A DNA stretch of 64,000 nt from Antitrichia curtipendula (taxonomy: Eukaryota > Streptophyta > Bryopsida > Hypnales > Leucodontaceae), in contig OX579638.1 of assembly GCA_951230915.1 (NCBI GenBank), positions 29,902,696 through 29,966,695 on the forward strand, given 5' to 3'. Positions 46,279 through 62,035 of the stretch are shown here, in pieces (the first letter of the stretch is position 1; each line of letters starts with the position of its first letter). The translations under genes were made by a program, and so were the position numbers. The notes below the pieces were generated by a model, which worked only from the letters and a program-made list of their open reading frames with translations, had not been told where the DNA came from and did no database searches.

Positions 46279-46755
46279 AACTACCCTACAATCCTAACCG
46301 GTCGATTAACGACCACCGTGGAGGAACGGGGCCCAGCCAACCGTGATCAGATCTCCGATACCACGTAGCAGGGCCCCGTGCCCGCCAAGTGGCGCATTGG
46401 GTCCCCCCCATCTCCAGAAATAAGTTCCTGGCCAACTACCTTCGCTGCATCAGATCCTTCAACACATCTGCTGGTACGTTGGAGTCGAGTTGCATTGTGA
46501 GCAAGCTCTGCATATTGATCTATCTCTCCATACAGTCTTTGCATCTGTGATCCAAGTTCCTGCTGAGCTTCTCTTTACGGAGAATCAAGTCATTTGGTAT
46601 TGAGTGTAGTGGAGATCGATTTTGGAACGAGCGCTGTTTCTGGCGTTGCTACAAGTATTTGTAGCACTTTGTCACGGCCCTTTGTGAACAGTGTTTGTGT
46701 TATGACGTTTTCGAAACGAGGCCTATAACCTGAGTTGCGCGGAAGCCGTTTTAGG

Positions 46756-46780
46756 GTTTCGTTTCGTTTCGTTTCGTTTC
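46756..46780. repeat. (GTTTC)5 microsatellite in the 5' leader
   Basis: Five exact GTTTC units end 37 bp before the ATG at 46818. They are preceded by TTTTAGG, a telo-box-like string. The array probably lies in the 5' UTR of the downstream ORF. Confidence 0.85.
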
Positions 46781-46817
46781 TGCGGTTTTTAGTGGTTTTC
46801 TGCGGGTTCCGTAAATA

Positions 46818-47510
46818 ATGGCGGCCAGTTCTGTCATGTCGCAAGCGGGTGGTCTGGTTGTAGCGACGACCAGCTTCCATAAAGAGTCGAGTGCGAGTGA
46901 CCCGCTGGACTCATCGAGCCAATCTTGCTTCGTTGGCTCCCCTCGGAGCATGACGGTGTTGCGGCGATCGTCAGTCCCGCGGGAAGCAGCTCCTTCAGCG
47001 GTTCGCCCCGTGTCTGCTTCTCTCGGTTCCATGCTTCCTATGGCGGCTTCTCTCACCTCCATGCTTCCCGGGAACAGTTTCTTGTCCGGATTTACGAAGA
47101 ACGACGTGGCGATCGACATCGGCGACAACAACGACGAGGAGGAGGATATACTTTCCACTTCCAGCGAGCTTCTGGATACCTTCAACAACATCATCTCCGA
47201 TGTGGTCGATGGGCAGAAATTTTTGAAAGAAACGGGGAGGACTAAGCCACAGCCCATGAAGCGGCGCTCCTTGATCGCGTGTCTAGCCATGGGTACACTC
47301 CAACCTTACTTGAGCGATGTCGAGAAGAGGATGACGAGTCTAGGACGGACTACCTCGAATAGTTTTGCGAAAACCGTCGCCCTCGTCTCGCAACTTTCGG
47401 TCGGCGCTTCCCGTCAACTGTCCATGACAGCTCGCCAACTATCATTCACTGCTCGGCAAATGTCATTCGGGCCAGCGGAAGCGGAGCATCTCATGCTGGC
47501 AGCTGCCTAA
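46818..47510 (+). CDS. Orphan intronless protein with C-terminal ARQLS-type repeats
   Basis: The frame encodes 230 residues, starts at an ATG in good context (AATAATGGCG), and is much more GC-rich than its flanks. The protein is Ser-rich at the N-terminus. It has two copies of a S-L-x-S-M-L-P motif (about residues 69-75 and 78-84), then an acidic stretch (DIGDNNDEEEDILST) and a helical block (LLDTFNNIISDVVDGQKFL). It ends with three seven-residue repeats, S-R-Q-L-S-M-T, A-R-Q-L-S-F-T and A-R-Q-M-S-F. Each repeat holds an R-x-x-S site that basophilic kinases such as CDPK/SnRK types could phosphorylate. No family was recognised; it may be lineage-specific. Upstream lie a G-box-like site and a (GTTTC)5 leader repeat. 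Overlapping minus-strand frames exist but lack such structure. Confidence 0.6.
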   Translation: MAASSVMSQAGGLVVATTSFHKESSASDPLDSSSQSCFVGSPRSMTVLRRSSVPREAAPSAVRPVSASLGSMLPMAASLTSMLPGNSFLSGFTKNDVAIDIGDNNDEEEDILSTSSELLDTFNNIISDVVDGQKFLKETGRTKPQPMKRRSLIACLAMGTLQPYLSDVEKRMTSLGRTTSNSFAKTVALVSQLSVGASRQLSMTARQLSFTARQMSFGPAEAEHLMLAAA

Positions 47511-50500
47511 TTACTTAGTCGGTTTGTCAAACCTCGATGGTTCCGCCATTGCGTTTCCACACCCTTCAGGGATTTTACCTAGGGATTGTGCTGAGATGAG
47601 GGTGCTCCTGCATTTTTATGGAGCATTACCTCGTTAGGAAGAGTAATTAAACATAGATCTGATCTTGTGAGTTGATACCATTCGCACATATTGGGTGCAG
47701 AGCAATTGTACATACCGATTTTGTAAAGTGCACCATGAATTTGTACAGAACCAGACAGCTGTTTGCACATAAATTGTGTGCATTCATTCAACCAGACATG
47801 TTGTATGATCCCGAGATTCTTAACTGCCTGTAGACAGATCGACGTTGTAGCGTGATCGCTTTGATAAGCATGTGATTGTATTATTAATTGTATGGTCGTC
47901 AACCTCTGCATGTTCACTTTCTACGAAGGTGGTTTTTATCTTATCATCACATCAAGTGATGAGCTGTTGCCACGTGGGAAGACAGGAGCCTGAAACTTCG
48001 AGTTTGCAACCTAGAAATTATCAAATTCTGGGATGAGAATGTGATGAATACATGCATTCTACAGAAACTCTAAAATTCATTCATCCAGAAGATATTTTCG
48101 CTTTCTGCATTTGATATTTGTTCCTTACAATAATTGTTGAACCCTAGAAGAACGGACGGGTACGACGACTGACTTTACTAGGAATTGTACAATGAGTGGC
48201 TTTACTAGACTCTTGTCCGGCGGGTGACTTTACTTAGATTGGAGGATGAAAGAAATGTTTTTCATCCAAGAAGATTTGTGAATCCAATAAGATCCAGAAG
48301 ATTTCAGAGGTGAATACCCAGACCATCTTTTTAATGTATTTTGGCCATTTCTTGCTATTTATACTTGTGAATTCAATAAAAATGATATTTTTGAAAATTG
48401 AATTCAACTAATGAATTGAAACTTATCAACCCTGGTTTCTACTCCAATTGAAATTTATAAATTTTTTAATAAATTTCAACATTTTATTGCAATATAAACT
48501 TTGCATTTGTAACCATGATTTGCTGATTTTCTAATTTTTAATTGATGCGGTAATTTTAATTTATACCATATTACACTGTGAGACACATCTAACGAGAGAA
48601 TTTCAGATTTTTGGGGTATATTTCTTATTTGATATGAATTCAATTCATTTTTTTCTTCAAAAATTCACAATAAATTTAAAAAAATTAATTAATTAATTTT
48701 TTTTTACGACTTGTAGTAGACCCATGATCTCATCTCTGAAAAATAAAAATAAACTTTTTCATTCATATCTAATTGCAAAATGGCAACAAACAGAATGAAG
48801 GATAGTAAGGTTTGAAATTAGGAGTTAAAGTTCCATCCTTATAACTTTAAATACACATAATAAATAAAATTTCAACTACTTCTATTTCCACAATTTTGTC
48901 AAAGTATACATTTTAGTAAGTAATGTCAAATCTAATTGTTTTAAAAGATGAATTTATTACAATTGAAGCCAAGCAGTAGTTGAAAACAATGAATTTGGTA
49001 TACTTTAACAATTGAGACTCTAAATGGAGTCTTGTAATTATTTTCTATTTTATTTTTAGAGTTTTTCTTCCACTTTGCAACTGTTCGATTTATGTAGCTT
49101 CTTTTCATTTTTATTTTTATTTGAAATTAATTTTGTCCATTATGGATGATATTCGCACTCATAACAATTATTTGCATATTTATTTCTAGTAGATTTCTCC
49201 TTCATGAAGCATGAGTTTAGGAACAGTGTTATTGCTCAAAGAAAGTTTTACAAAAAATATCTTGATTTAATAGATTGGTGTTCAATCACACTTGATGAAT
49301 ATGTTTCCAAGGTTGTTGATAAATTGAGGGTTGCTTCACATTCAAAATTTAAAAAACAACTTCTTATTGCAAATTCTAGGCAAACTTTGTTGTTCTTCGA
49401 GCAAACTAAATTCTACACTAAAAGTCATGATAATTGTTCCAAAATGACTTTAAAATCCCTCTAAATGTTGGTAACTTTAACAATGGATACTTTTATAAAG
49501 ATCTAATGGCTAAAAAGGAGGAATAAACCTTTAGATCTCTATAAGACTCTTAAATTTACAAAATCAAAGTTTAATGTTGTAGATTTTCCTAAGTGTTTTA
49601 TAAAGCTAAATGGTGGATTTATGAATAATCATTCTTGCTTAGAATATTTTTAATTATATTATTTCATGTCTTTTTAATAAATCATAAAAAATCTATAATG
49701 CAATTTTTATATCTAACAATTGGTGGTTGAAATCAAGAAGCTTTTTGATGTTGGTAGTGGCTAATTTAGGTGTCACTATTATCTATCTTCCCAATTGTAT
49801 AGACTCATTGCCTACTATTTTCAATCACATGGAGACAATGTAGATGTTGTGATTATTGTTGTGAGACAAGACATTATTTTTTGAGTTTGGTGTAGATAAA
49901 AAAATTCACAAGAACAATGATATTGAAAAACAAATCAATTTCACACAAACTATACAAAAAAGTTATACATGTACTCTAAGCATAGGCTCTTTCTAGTTGA
50001 AATTACTTCAAAATATCCTAATTTTTTTCCTAATTATATAAACAAAGTCAATGAAAGTTATATATTTATGGAATATATTATGAAAGTTTGGGATGTCTTA
50101 CATTGAGAAAAATGTGGTTGATATTTGAATTGTCCCCCGAAAGACCTTTAAGCTTTAATGTTGCCTTTTGAATTTCCATTAAGACCATTATTAAGAATTT
50201 GTTTGTGTCTTCTTTGAAATCTTTGGTTTAGAAAACAAAAGAATCCAAATAAAGTTACAAAAAAGGTTATTGGTACTGAAGACAAAGACATTTTTGTTGT
50301 GAAGATTCTTATAATTGCAGTAATTGTAGTTTTTTTCTTCAAATGCACAAGTTGTGCTTCCAATTTCAAAGAGTTAGTTAATTCCTTCAGATTCAAGGCC
50401 TCTCTTACTTTCTAAACACAATCAAATCTTAAAAGTATTATGAGTGTAGTTGACTCAATAGCTACAATCCAAACATATTTGAGATTAGATTTTGAACGAT

Positions 50501-50760
50501 TATTTTGTCATAATTATAAAAAGAAAAGTAGAAAAATGCATTTGGAGCACCAAATGACAACATTGTGGTTGCATTTCCAACAAAGATAAATGCATTTATT
50601 TCTCATTGCTATGTATATTTTTTAACTTTTTTTTTCTAATTCTTTACATTTATTTTATAGAATACATGTCTTTTTAATCTATCTTTTCTTTTGTCTTTGT
50701 AGTTTTCAATCATTGATTATAAATTCTAAAATATTTTTCTTATAAGTTGGTTCATTCTTT
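47511..50760. other. Long AT-rich stretch without a supported gene
   Basis: The first ~450 bp are probably the 3' UTR and flank of the orphan gene. Beyond 48200 the DNA is very AT-rich. The 86-codon frame at 49204-49464 (KHEFRNSVIAQRKFYKKYLD) continues after stops in similar style to about 49660, so it may be a heavily decayed element protein. No domain was recognised. A TGACTTTACT-type short repeat occurs at 48165-48240. Confidence 0.45.
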
Positions 50761-50826
50761 GTAGAAAACTCCTTTGACCCTCCTGTCTCTGCACAAGGGT
50801 TTAGGGTTTGTGTTTTTCGACGGGAA

Positions 50827-51754
50827 TGCCGGAGACTGTGACATTGGATTTACTGTTTCTGCCGGAAGTTGAATCAGACGAATGTTCGAGTTTGATGGAC
50901 TTGGAAGTATCTTGATTAGGGTTGATGAGGATCTGGAATTTGCTCAAAATTGAATTGCAGTACCGTATATGAATTTGATGTGTATGGTAATGTCTCTTCA
51001 CGCAATTAGTCTCTATTTTGATTTGCAACCTCTGGATCGCAATTGCCCTCAATTCTTGTTGAGAACTATCTGCTGATTAGTGTTACCCTCCTAATGCTGT
51101 AAAAGATGTGGAGGCCGTAAAAATGAATGGCAGTTTCGCAAGTGCTCTACTCCCGAACTGCTAATGTCAGTTGTGTGTGTGTATGCGTGATGCAGGCCTC
51201 TGGATTTCACAACTAAGGCAAATTCCGAAGTCGTACGATTACCAACCGTCTGAGACTGTTGTCAGTCGATTGCAACCTGTTGAGCTCAACGAGGGCGTTG
51301 GATTAGCATCATTGTTACCTGGTTCGGTGAGACTGTTTTTTGTTAAGATCTTTGTATTTCACATTGGGAAGGATTTTGCTTGCAATTCAGATGCTCTTTA
51401 TATTACAATAATTCTGTGTTCTTTGGCCGTGGATTTTACATGGAAGTAGGGTACTAAGTAATGGGACTGTATTTCTTCCGATTTGTTTGGATGGTTCTAT
51501 TTGTAAAGCACAGTGCCAATGTTTGGGGTTGGGGGGAGTGGTCGTTGCATGTTGCTGTTAGAGCACCCGTGGCACGGAACAGCATCGCAGAATGCATTTG
51601 GCCGGGGCCGGGCTGTCTTCCATGCCCCACCGTTTGGTCGCCAACGGAACAATGGGAGCCCAGGCTCGCCAAATTTCAAACTTCCGATGCCAACCTTCCA
51701 CGGCCGCTCAAGGTTTTAAAGCACCCTTCTTACAGAAAGATTTTGGTTGAATTA
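50827..51754 (+). CDS. Weak candidate multi-exon gene, unrecognised
   Basis: Upstream at about 50798 is a plant telo-box (GGGTTTAGGGTTTG). From the ATG at 50827 a 27-codon block MPETVTLDLLFLPEVESDEC runs to a donor-like GAA|GTATCT. Further blocks bounded by splice-like sites read TVYEFDVY (about 50962-50987) and LWISQLRQIPKSYDYQPSET then VVSRLQPVELNEGVGLASLL (51193-51329). These two join in phase. A GC-rich tail after 51561 is open in two frames, one of which (AFGRGRAVFHAPPFGRQRNN) looks like an RG-rich C-terminus. The first and second blocks do not close in phase, so the model is incomplete. No family was recognised. Confidence 0.3.
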
Positions 51755-52045
51755 GGTCATCAATTGTGTGCTTCGGACAAAAACAAGCTCTGAGTTCTAG
51801 CTCTGTTGCCCTTGGCATCCAGCACAGAATGAGGAGCGAGGAAGAATCGAGCCCCAAAAGTAGCGACTTCTCATGGATTTCTTTTGGCTTTCCGTGTCAT
51901 GGTGGGGGCCGATTATTTTTGTGTGGCATATGGTCACGTCACGTCGTTGCCTTGCCAAGCCTATTCCGTCTTCTTCATTTTTCGTTTCACGGTGTGGATG
52001 TTGTTATATGTAGTGATGTTCATCGTATATGGCAGTCGGGTGGCG

Positions 52046-52469
52046 TTTAGAGCATCCCCAATGCGGAGACGGGAACAAATATAGTACCTAGATTTTGAAG
52101 TGGAGGTAGGCACACCTCATTTTGTTCCGGCCACTTTTGGAAAAAATTTGATCCAATGCAAAGCTAGCAATCCAAACTTCAAACGTACTTTTTTGCATTA
52201 TGAAAAGGAGAGGAAAAGATTCTACATTATATTAAGACCTTTCATGCAAAAAAAAAGAATTATAATTCATTAGCACACATAACAAGGTTGAAAAGGTATG
52301 AAAATGATGACTTTTACAATTGTGCCTTTTGTTATTGTGAGCCATCTCGCGGGCTCTTCATATGTTGCTAAATGATAATGAGTGATCAATGCCGGTTGCA
52401 TTGGGGTGTATTTTTTTAGTGGCTCCATCATCATGCGGTTGGCATATGTTGCATTGGAGTTGCTCTAAA
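52046..52469. mobile_element. MITE, about 424 bp, TTTAGAGCA...CCAATGC termini
   Basis: The left end TTTAGAGCATCCCCAATGC and the right end GCATTGGAGTTGCTCTAAA are imperfect inverted repeats of 19 bp. GAGCATC(C/T)CCAA-type termini are widespread in plant MITE families. The interior is AT-rich and non-coding, and a second internal GCATTGGGGTG string lies near 52401. Flanking target duplication is not clear-cut. Confidence 0.75.
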
Positions 52470-54779
52470 GAGAGGTTAATCTTGGAAGAATGTTGAGGAC
52501 ACTAAGTGGTAAGTAATCAATAGATGACTTGTAGAAAGATAAAATGTTCATATTGGTTAAAAAATTGAATCATTTTTAAATTTAAGTAACTGTCATAGAA
52601 GCATTTTTCTTCTATGATTAAGGGTGCACAATGCATGAGCATCCATCGATTTATCAATATAAAGGAGGTACAAAGGATTTGTCCTATTAGTCAGTGGGAA
52701 ATAGGGTCACTTAGAAAATTAGTATCACTAAAACTTGTAAAATCTTAGTTATTTTGAAAATTGATACACTATAATAATAATTTAACCTATATTTATTTAT
52801 TTATTTTATTTTAAATAGTATACTTTAATATGTTGGTGTCCTATACTAATATAAGACAAATTAATGTAGTTTATATCAATTTATCAACGTGTGGTGAAAT
52901 TAGAATAGAATGAGGTCATCAAAGGATGCAATTGTGAATCATCTTAATCATGTAAGTGATTAAAAATGTACATTGCGGAAGAATATATTTTGGAAGATTG
53001 TATCACCATTTACAATGGCATAAAATTATTATCTTACACTAAAAGCTCCTTCTAATGTACAATAAAAGGATAATTACACATCAATTGCACTTCAAATAGA
53101 TAGGCAATGTAGTGTATGTTAGGGTCAGATTCATTAGGTCCCATATGGAATTAATTCTTTTTTGGTTGAATTTCCATTCATTAATTCCATTTAGAATTTC
53201 TAAAAGTTTGTTGTACAAGGTTTGAAATATTTTGTAACCTTCAGCTTTTGTAACCTTCAGTAGTGTTTACAATTTTATCAATACTTATGGCTATACTAGT
53301 ACTCATGACTTTAGCTTTGTGATTTTTTTAGGATTAAGATTTGTTTCATTAATATTTTCTACAATATGCAATTATGCCACGTTATAATTTCTAAAATTTT
53401 CTGAAATTTTCATTAGATGCTATATAATTTAATTATTTTTTGAATTATTTTTTCATGAATCTAATCCTAGTATAGGGTACTTAGATGATCAACCACATAA
53501 CAACTTTAGATTATGATGTCTCTCACGCATGAATTGCTCATTGCAATGGTATAAGAGACTTATTTTTTGTCCTGTGCATAAATTGGCATAAAATTGAGAT
53601 GTGCATTTAATGGCATAAATTGGTGAATTTCATACATTTTTTAGGGGTCAAATTTGGTTCATGAAAGGGCACAATTTAGGACTTCAAATTTTTGTTGTGG
53701 ATCAACACTATACTTTAGATTTAACGTAAGATAGAACTGTCCAACATCACCATCCCTGAATTTTGCCACCTACAAGACTCTTCCATTTGCGTTAGTGACC
53801 CACCCATTACCATAATCTTAGTAATCCTTTATCATGATGGCAATGTATTTGGGGAGTGAATACATCAACCTACGCTTTAACAAGCGTCTACCTATGCTTC
53901 AACATGGTCTATTCACAGTTTAACATTTTAGCTTTGAAAAATCACAGAAAATCCACTTATTTTCAGAATATCTTCATTCTTTTTGCAATTGACTTCTCTC
54001 AAACTTTTCAATCTTTGAAACTATGGGAGCTCACAAATAGCTTCTCCAAAATACCTAGATAGTGAATCTATGTGGTAATGGATTGATCTACCTTACATTG
54101 TTTTTACCTCTCAAAAATAAAAAAGGAGTTTTGTAATCCAGTTATTCTAATTACAGTAAGTTGTACACTATTTGCTTCTACTTATCTGTCCATGAAATTT
54201 CTGCCAACATTTTTCTTTTCATCCAAAATATCCATAGCCTTTACTAGGAACAATTTAACCACTGAAGGTACATAGAAATCTCCAAAAATGACAATTTGAA
54301 AAAAATCATCATAATGTTCTATTTGAAAGAACATTTTGGACTTAATATACAAATAAAACTTGTAGATTTTGAATCTTAGAACCCATCCGTACGGTTAGAT
54401 TCACAAATGCTATCACCAATATTTTTTTAATAAACTTTGATAGAGAAATTTCAAAATTCCTTCTAAGTTCAATTACATTTTTTTTTTAATCATTTTTTGA
54501 ATAAAATTTGTTGGAATAGATTTGAAATGAGGTCCTCTAAACATGGCAATTTTCAAAAAAATTGTGTTGTTTAAATTAATGACCTCATTTTTGCAAATCC
54601 AATTTTAAACTAGAGTAAATGCAATTTTAGCTTGGTCAATTACTTGACATACTTCCACATTTGTAATTTTAGAAAAATATGTACTCTAGAAACACCAAAT
54701 CCAACAATTAGATAGGACAATAAGGGACACCACAAGAAAAAACATTTGTTTTTTATAGTGTTGTGCACAATACTCATTT
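52470..54779. other. Long AT-rich stretch, nothing recognised
   Basis: Dense stops in all frames. The 68-codon frame at 53856 is Phe/Ser/Leu-rich and looks like chance. No splice-supported exons, RNA genes or element ends were seen. Confidence 0.5.
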
Positions 54780-55476
54780 TTATTTTTACAAAACATGTGC
54801 CCAAAGAGTAGATGTTACTCTTTGGGCACATGTTAATTTTTACAAAACATGTGCCCAAACATAGTAGGCCCACACAATTTCATAACTTTGACTACATGGT
54901 TAAAAAGCTTTTGTATGTTAATTATGTAGTTTTCATCTACTCTAAGAGAAACTTTGAAGTCCTTTATTTAACTCAATTTTCAATATTTTTGGAAAAAAAT
55001 AAGAAAATAAGGTGTAAATTGTTTATTACAACATTACAACAATTGGGATTGGAATTTCAATTCCATAACTAAATTGTTAACAATTTAGTATTTTGAATCA
55101 TTCTCTACTTTTTTTCTTATATATTATACAATTTCAAATCAACTAAAAGTTTTCAAGCATGTAGCCAACTTGCCTTGAAGAAGGAATCCAAAGAGTAACC
55201 AACATTTTGGACATTTTTTCATACAATGTGACCTTGTGAAGTACAGCTGCCACAAGGCCCCAAAAGGATTTCTCTGAATTCAAAAGCTTATATCTTGCAA
55301 TCCAAACTATGTAAATTTCTGAATTTTTTTTTACATCTTCTCAAACCAACATACTACAAGATCCTCTGATTACATATATCTAAAAATGATTTTTTTTGAA
55401 AATTTGGTACTTGTCCTTAAAATGGCAGTTTTGGAGCGATTTTGGTTAAAACATAGTCTAATCATTTAGGAGTTAA
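54780..55476. repeat. Third copy of the TTAA-flanked element family
   Basis: From GACTACATGGTTAAAAAG (54890) onward the sequence follows the 42880-43815 element: GTAAATTGTTTATTACAACA, GCATGTAGCCAACTTGCC, GACATTTTTTCATACAA and GCGATTTTGG. It ends in a diverged CATTTAGGAG followed by TTAA at 55473-55476. The left end is rearranged by the inverted repeat at 54792-54834, so the start is approximate. Confidence 0.75.
54792..54834. repeat. Perfect 19 bp inverted repeat, 5 nt loop
   Basis: AACATGTGCCCAAAGAGTA (54792-54810) and TACTCTTTGGGCACATGTT (54816-54834) are exact reverse complements around GATGT. A third partial copy, AACATGTGCCCAAACATAG, follows at 54846. The corresponding part of the 42880-43815 element has a single copy (GATGTGCCCGAGGAGTAG). 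Confidence 0.9.
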
Positions 55477-56493
55477 ATTTGGGGACTCCTAATATAGTGA
55501 AAACCTCTACAACCTTCAACCCCCCATGCTAATGTTGCTCGTGTGGGAGCTCTTTATATTGGCGCTAGAGGAAAAGGTTTGTCCCCCCACTTATTCATGA
55601 CAAGGATTGGGTCCATGGATTGCCATGACTATGTCAAGTGTATTCTAGCTGCAGTCCTAAAAAAACAAAAACAAAAACAAAACAAACTCTAAACCTTACA
55701 ATGTAACAAGTAAACAAAAATGATTTTTAAATATAAATTGATTTTTATTTTATTTCTAAAAAATAAGGATTCTGATTAACATCAAGTTAGACATCTCCAC
55801 TAAAAATTTCAAGTTCATAAGATTTATGCTTCAAAAGTTATGGAGGATGACAAAGAAGTCACTTTCATTGTGACAGTAAATAGGACTAGTCTTTCTTGCA
55901 ATGACCCATAACTTGATAAAGAATCTCAATAAATTAGGATGACTTTCACTCAAGCAGTAATGAGAAAGAAACATGAATCTCAATCTGTTCATCATCCATA
56001 AATTGGACGTCAGAGCGCTAAAGGGTTAACCCTATAAAATGCTCAAAGAGCTATCACAAAAAATGTCTTAAACAATGTGTGAAAGGGGTTGGTTCCCAAC
56101 TGTTTAATGTGGTAAAAGGGATTGGTTCCCAACTGAAATCAAGTTCAAAAATGTAATATGCATCTCAGCTCTACACTTCCCCCAAATGCAGTGCCTCGTG
56201 GTCTCCATGTCTGTAGAACATGCCCCTTCTCATATGGCTACTGCAATTCCCCCGACTCAGACCTGCACAAGCATAGCAATGAATAGCACCCAAACAATCG
56301 CTTCAGTTGATAGAACACGCCATTCAAAAAAATAAACGATCCGTAATGTATTTCATGCAAAATCTGAAAAAAATAAATTTAAACGATTGTGCAATTTTCT
56401 GTGTGTAACCATTTTCAAAGAGAGCCAAGGCACATGGGATTCACCTGTAGGAAGCATTCTCAATGAGTCACTTGGTGTTCTCTGACGTTAGCT
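55477..56493. other. Spacer downstream of the DHS gene
   Basis: AT-rich. A CGCTAAAGGGTTAACCC string near 56012 resembles another TTAA-type terminus (TTAACCCTTTAG on the other strand). A GGTTGGTTCCCAACTG pair near 56090-56130 is a small direct repeat. The right end presumably includes the 3' UTR of the minus-strand DHS gene. Confidence 0.4.
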
Positions 56494-60111
<3,618 letters not shown>

Positions 60112-61850
60112 CGCTGCAAATCTTCAGCAACAGAAGCTTCCTGCACAACCTCTGTGAATGGCGTTGAGGGGTTTAGGGTTTAGTGGAGCAGGGCAAGAAT
60201 CATGACAAGGTGAAGGCTTCTTGTTGTCTGGTTCTCTAACGAGGAGGGATTTCTTGTTGTCTTGGGTATTTTGAGATCAAATTTGGAAAAATTTGGAAGT
60301 CTTATTCCAAGTTAGGTTGGCCCTTTTGAGACATTAGAAATTATCATTAGGTATCCTAACACCATATGAGGTGGGAATGAGATTCAAAATTTCACCTCAA
60401 ATTTTTGCCCGAATTGTGTTCAAAGGCTACAATTGGTGGGAAATCAAGATGAAATTCTACATGAAATTGGTTGAACATTTAATGGATATTTTTCCTTAAT
60501 CCTTTAAAGAGTGCTACTTTTCCCAAAAATTGGCAGAAATTAGGGTCACAAAAATAGTCAACGTACAAACAAAGAATTAAATAGAGTTGTATTTGGAAAT
60601 CTAACCTCGTAGATGGACAAAAACATGGGGATTTGCCTTTCATAAACTGAATAAGAAGATTGAGAGACCACTGTCAAGATTAGGAGATTTGAATGATTTT
60701 TTTGCACATAAATGTGCAAGAGTATAAGTGCCATTTTCAATGTACCTTGACATTTATTGATCACCATGGACACATTTGAATGTGTACTATGTATTTCAAG
60801 GTCATGCAGATGTGGAACGATGATTGGAAGGGGCTTCCAAATTGTTTGGTCTCAAAGTATTGGCCAAATATTGAAGACTAGAATCCTTGCAAGGTGGTAT
60901 AAATATAATACATCTATTGTATGTCACAATTTCATCCATCATGCAGATGGTCACATTTTCATCCAATTTTTTCATCTATATTTGGGAGTCTAGAAAAAGG
61001 GTCTACCCCTACTACAAAGTTTGATGTTGCATATTTTGCAATGGGGTGTACTAAATTTGGATGTAATCTATATACAATATTGTTACAAAGAATATTAGAT
61101 ATACGAATACAAAATCAAAAATACTTGTCACTTATTAAGATGAGGTGGGTGCTTCCAAAATCGCACCCTTTCTAAAACCACCATCATCATGTTGTGTACA
61201 TCTCCAAGATCAATATGTACATATATTGAACATCTACCAAAAAAATCTTCAACCTTTCATACCTTTTGCGTATAATATCCTAATGCCATCAATGCACTTT
61301 GATGTGTTCAAAACTTCCTTTCCCTAGCCAACAAGAAAATATGAAAACTTGATCAGTCTAATAATAATAACTAGGCACATTAACAAAAAAGTGGCAGTTT
61401 GGGGCATACCCACCTTGATTTTCAATCCGAACTATTTTTTGGGTCAATATTTTTGTTGAAAAGCAATACCACTCTTTCTTAGGAAATATTCATCAATATC
61501 CCTCTCTGGCTTTCTCAATGGATGAAATAGTTGAATTGCTATAGAATCCTTTGGACAATATCACTCTTTTTTGGATGACTGTATCGTGCATCCTTGAAAA
61601 ACCACTTACGTTTCATCCACGGCATTTTGCAAGTTTCATCCATGTCTATAAATGGAAGGAGCTTCAACACTGACCCCAGTGAAAATTGCTTTCTGCAGTG
61701 CCCCAAATAAATGAAAAAAAGAAATCCTGATCCTAACTTACACCACGGACCGATCCTCCCCAACTCCCCAAGTAAATTCTCAAACAGGGAGACTGTGAGA
61801 GACAGGCTCCCGCGTCTCCGAGTCAACCACAATGGGAGTCTGACTGTGCT
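60112..61850. other. Intergenic, promoter of DHS at left, otherwise nothing recognised
   Basis: The first ~100 bp hold the DHS 5' flank with the TTTAGGGTTTAG telo-box at 60172-60183. The remainder is AT-rich with only short frames. Confidence 0.45.
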
Positions 61851-61879
61851 CTCACCCCAACAGAGGAGCAAGCGCTCCT

Positions 61880-62035
61880 TGTGCGCAAGCGCAGGCAGGC
61901 AGGCAGGTTGCAGGCAGCTCCAGTCTGGGGTCAGCTTCAAGAATTTATTGCCACGGCAAGACCGAGGTCGACATGACCCCTGGAACGGCGAGCAAGCAAG
62001 AGAAGAGAGCGAGAGAGCAAGCGAGAGAGGAGGAC
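61880..62035. promoter_or_regulatory. GGCA and GAGA simple repeats upstream of the LRR-RLK
   Basis: GCAGGCAGGCAGGCAGG at about 61889 is a short (GGCA)n run. AGAGAAGAGAGCGAGAGAGC followed by AAGCGAGAGAGGAGG at about 61999-62033 is a GAGA-rich tract of the type bound by plant BPC (GAGA-binding) factors. Both lie about 650-800 bp upstream of the LRR-RLK start codon, in its GC-rich promoter or 5' UTR. Function is inferred from motif type only. Confidence 0.4.

Noticed and set aside
49204..49464. 86-codon frame with helical, basic composition
   Set aside because: It could be a decayed element protein, but no domain or borders were visible, so it is mentioned only within the spacer entry.
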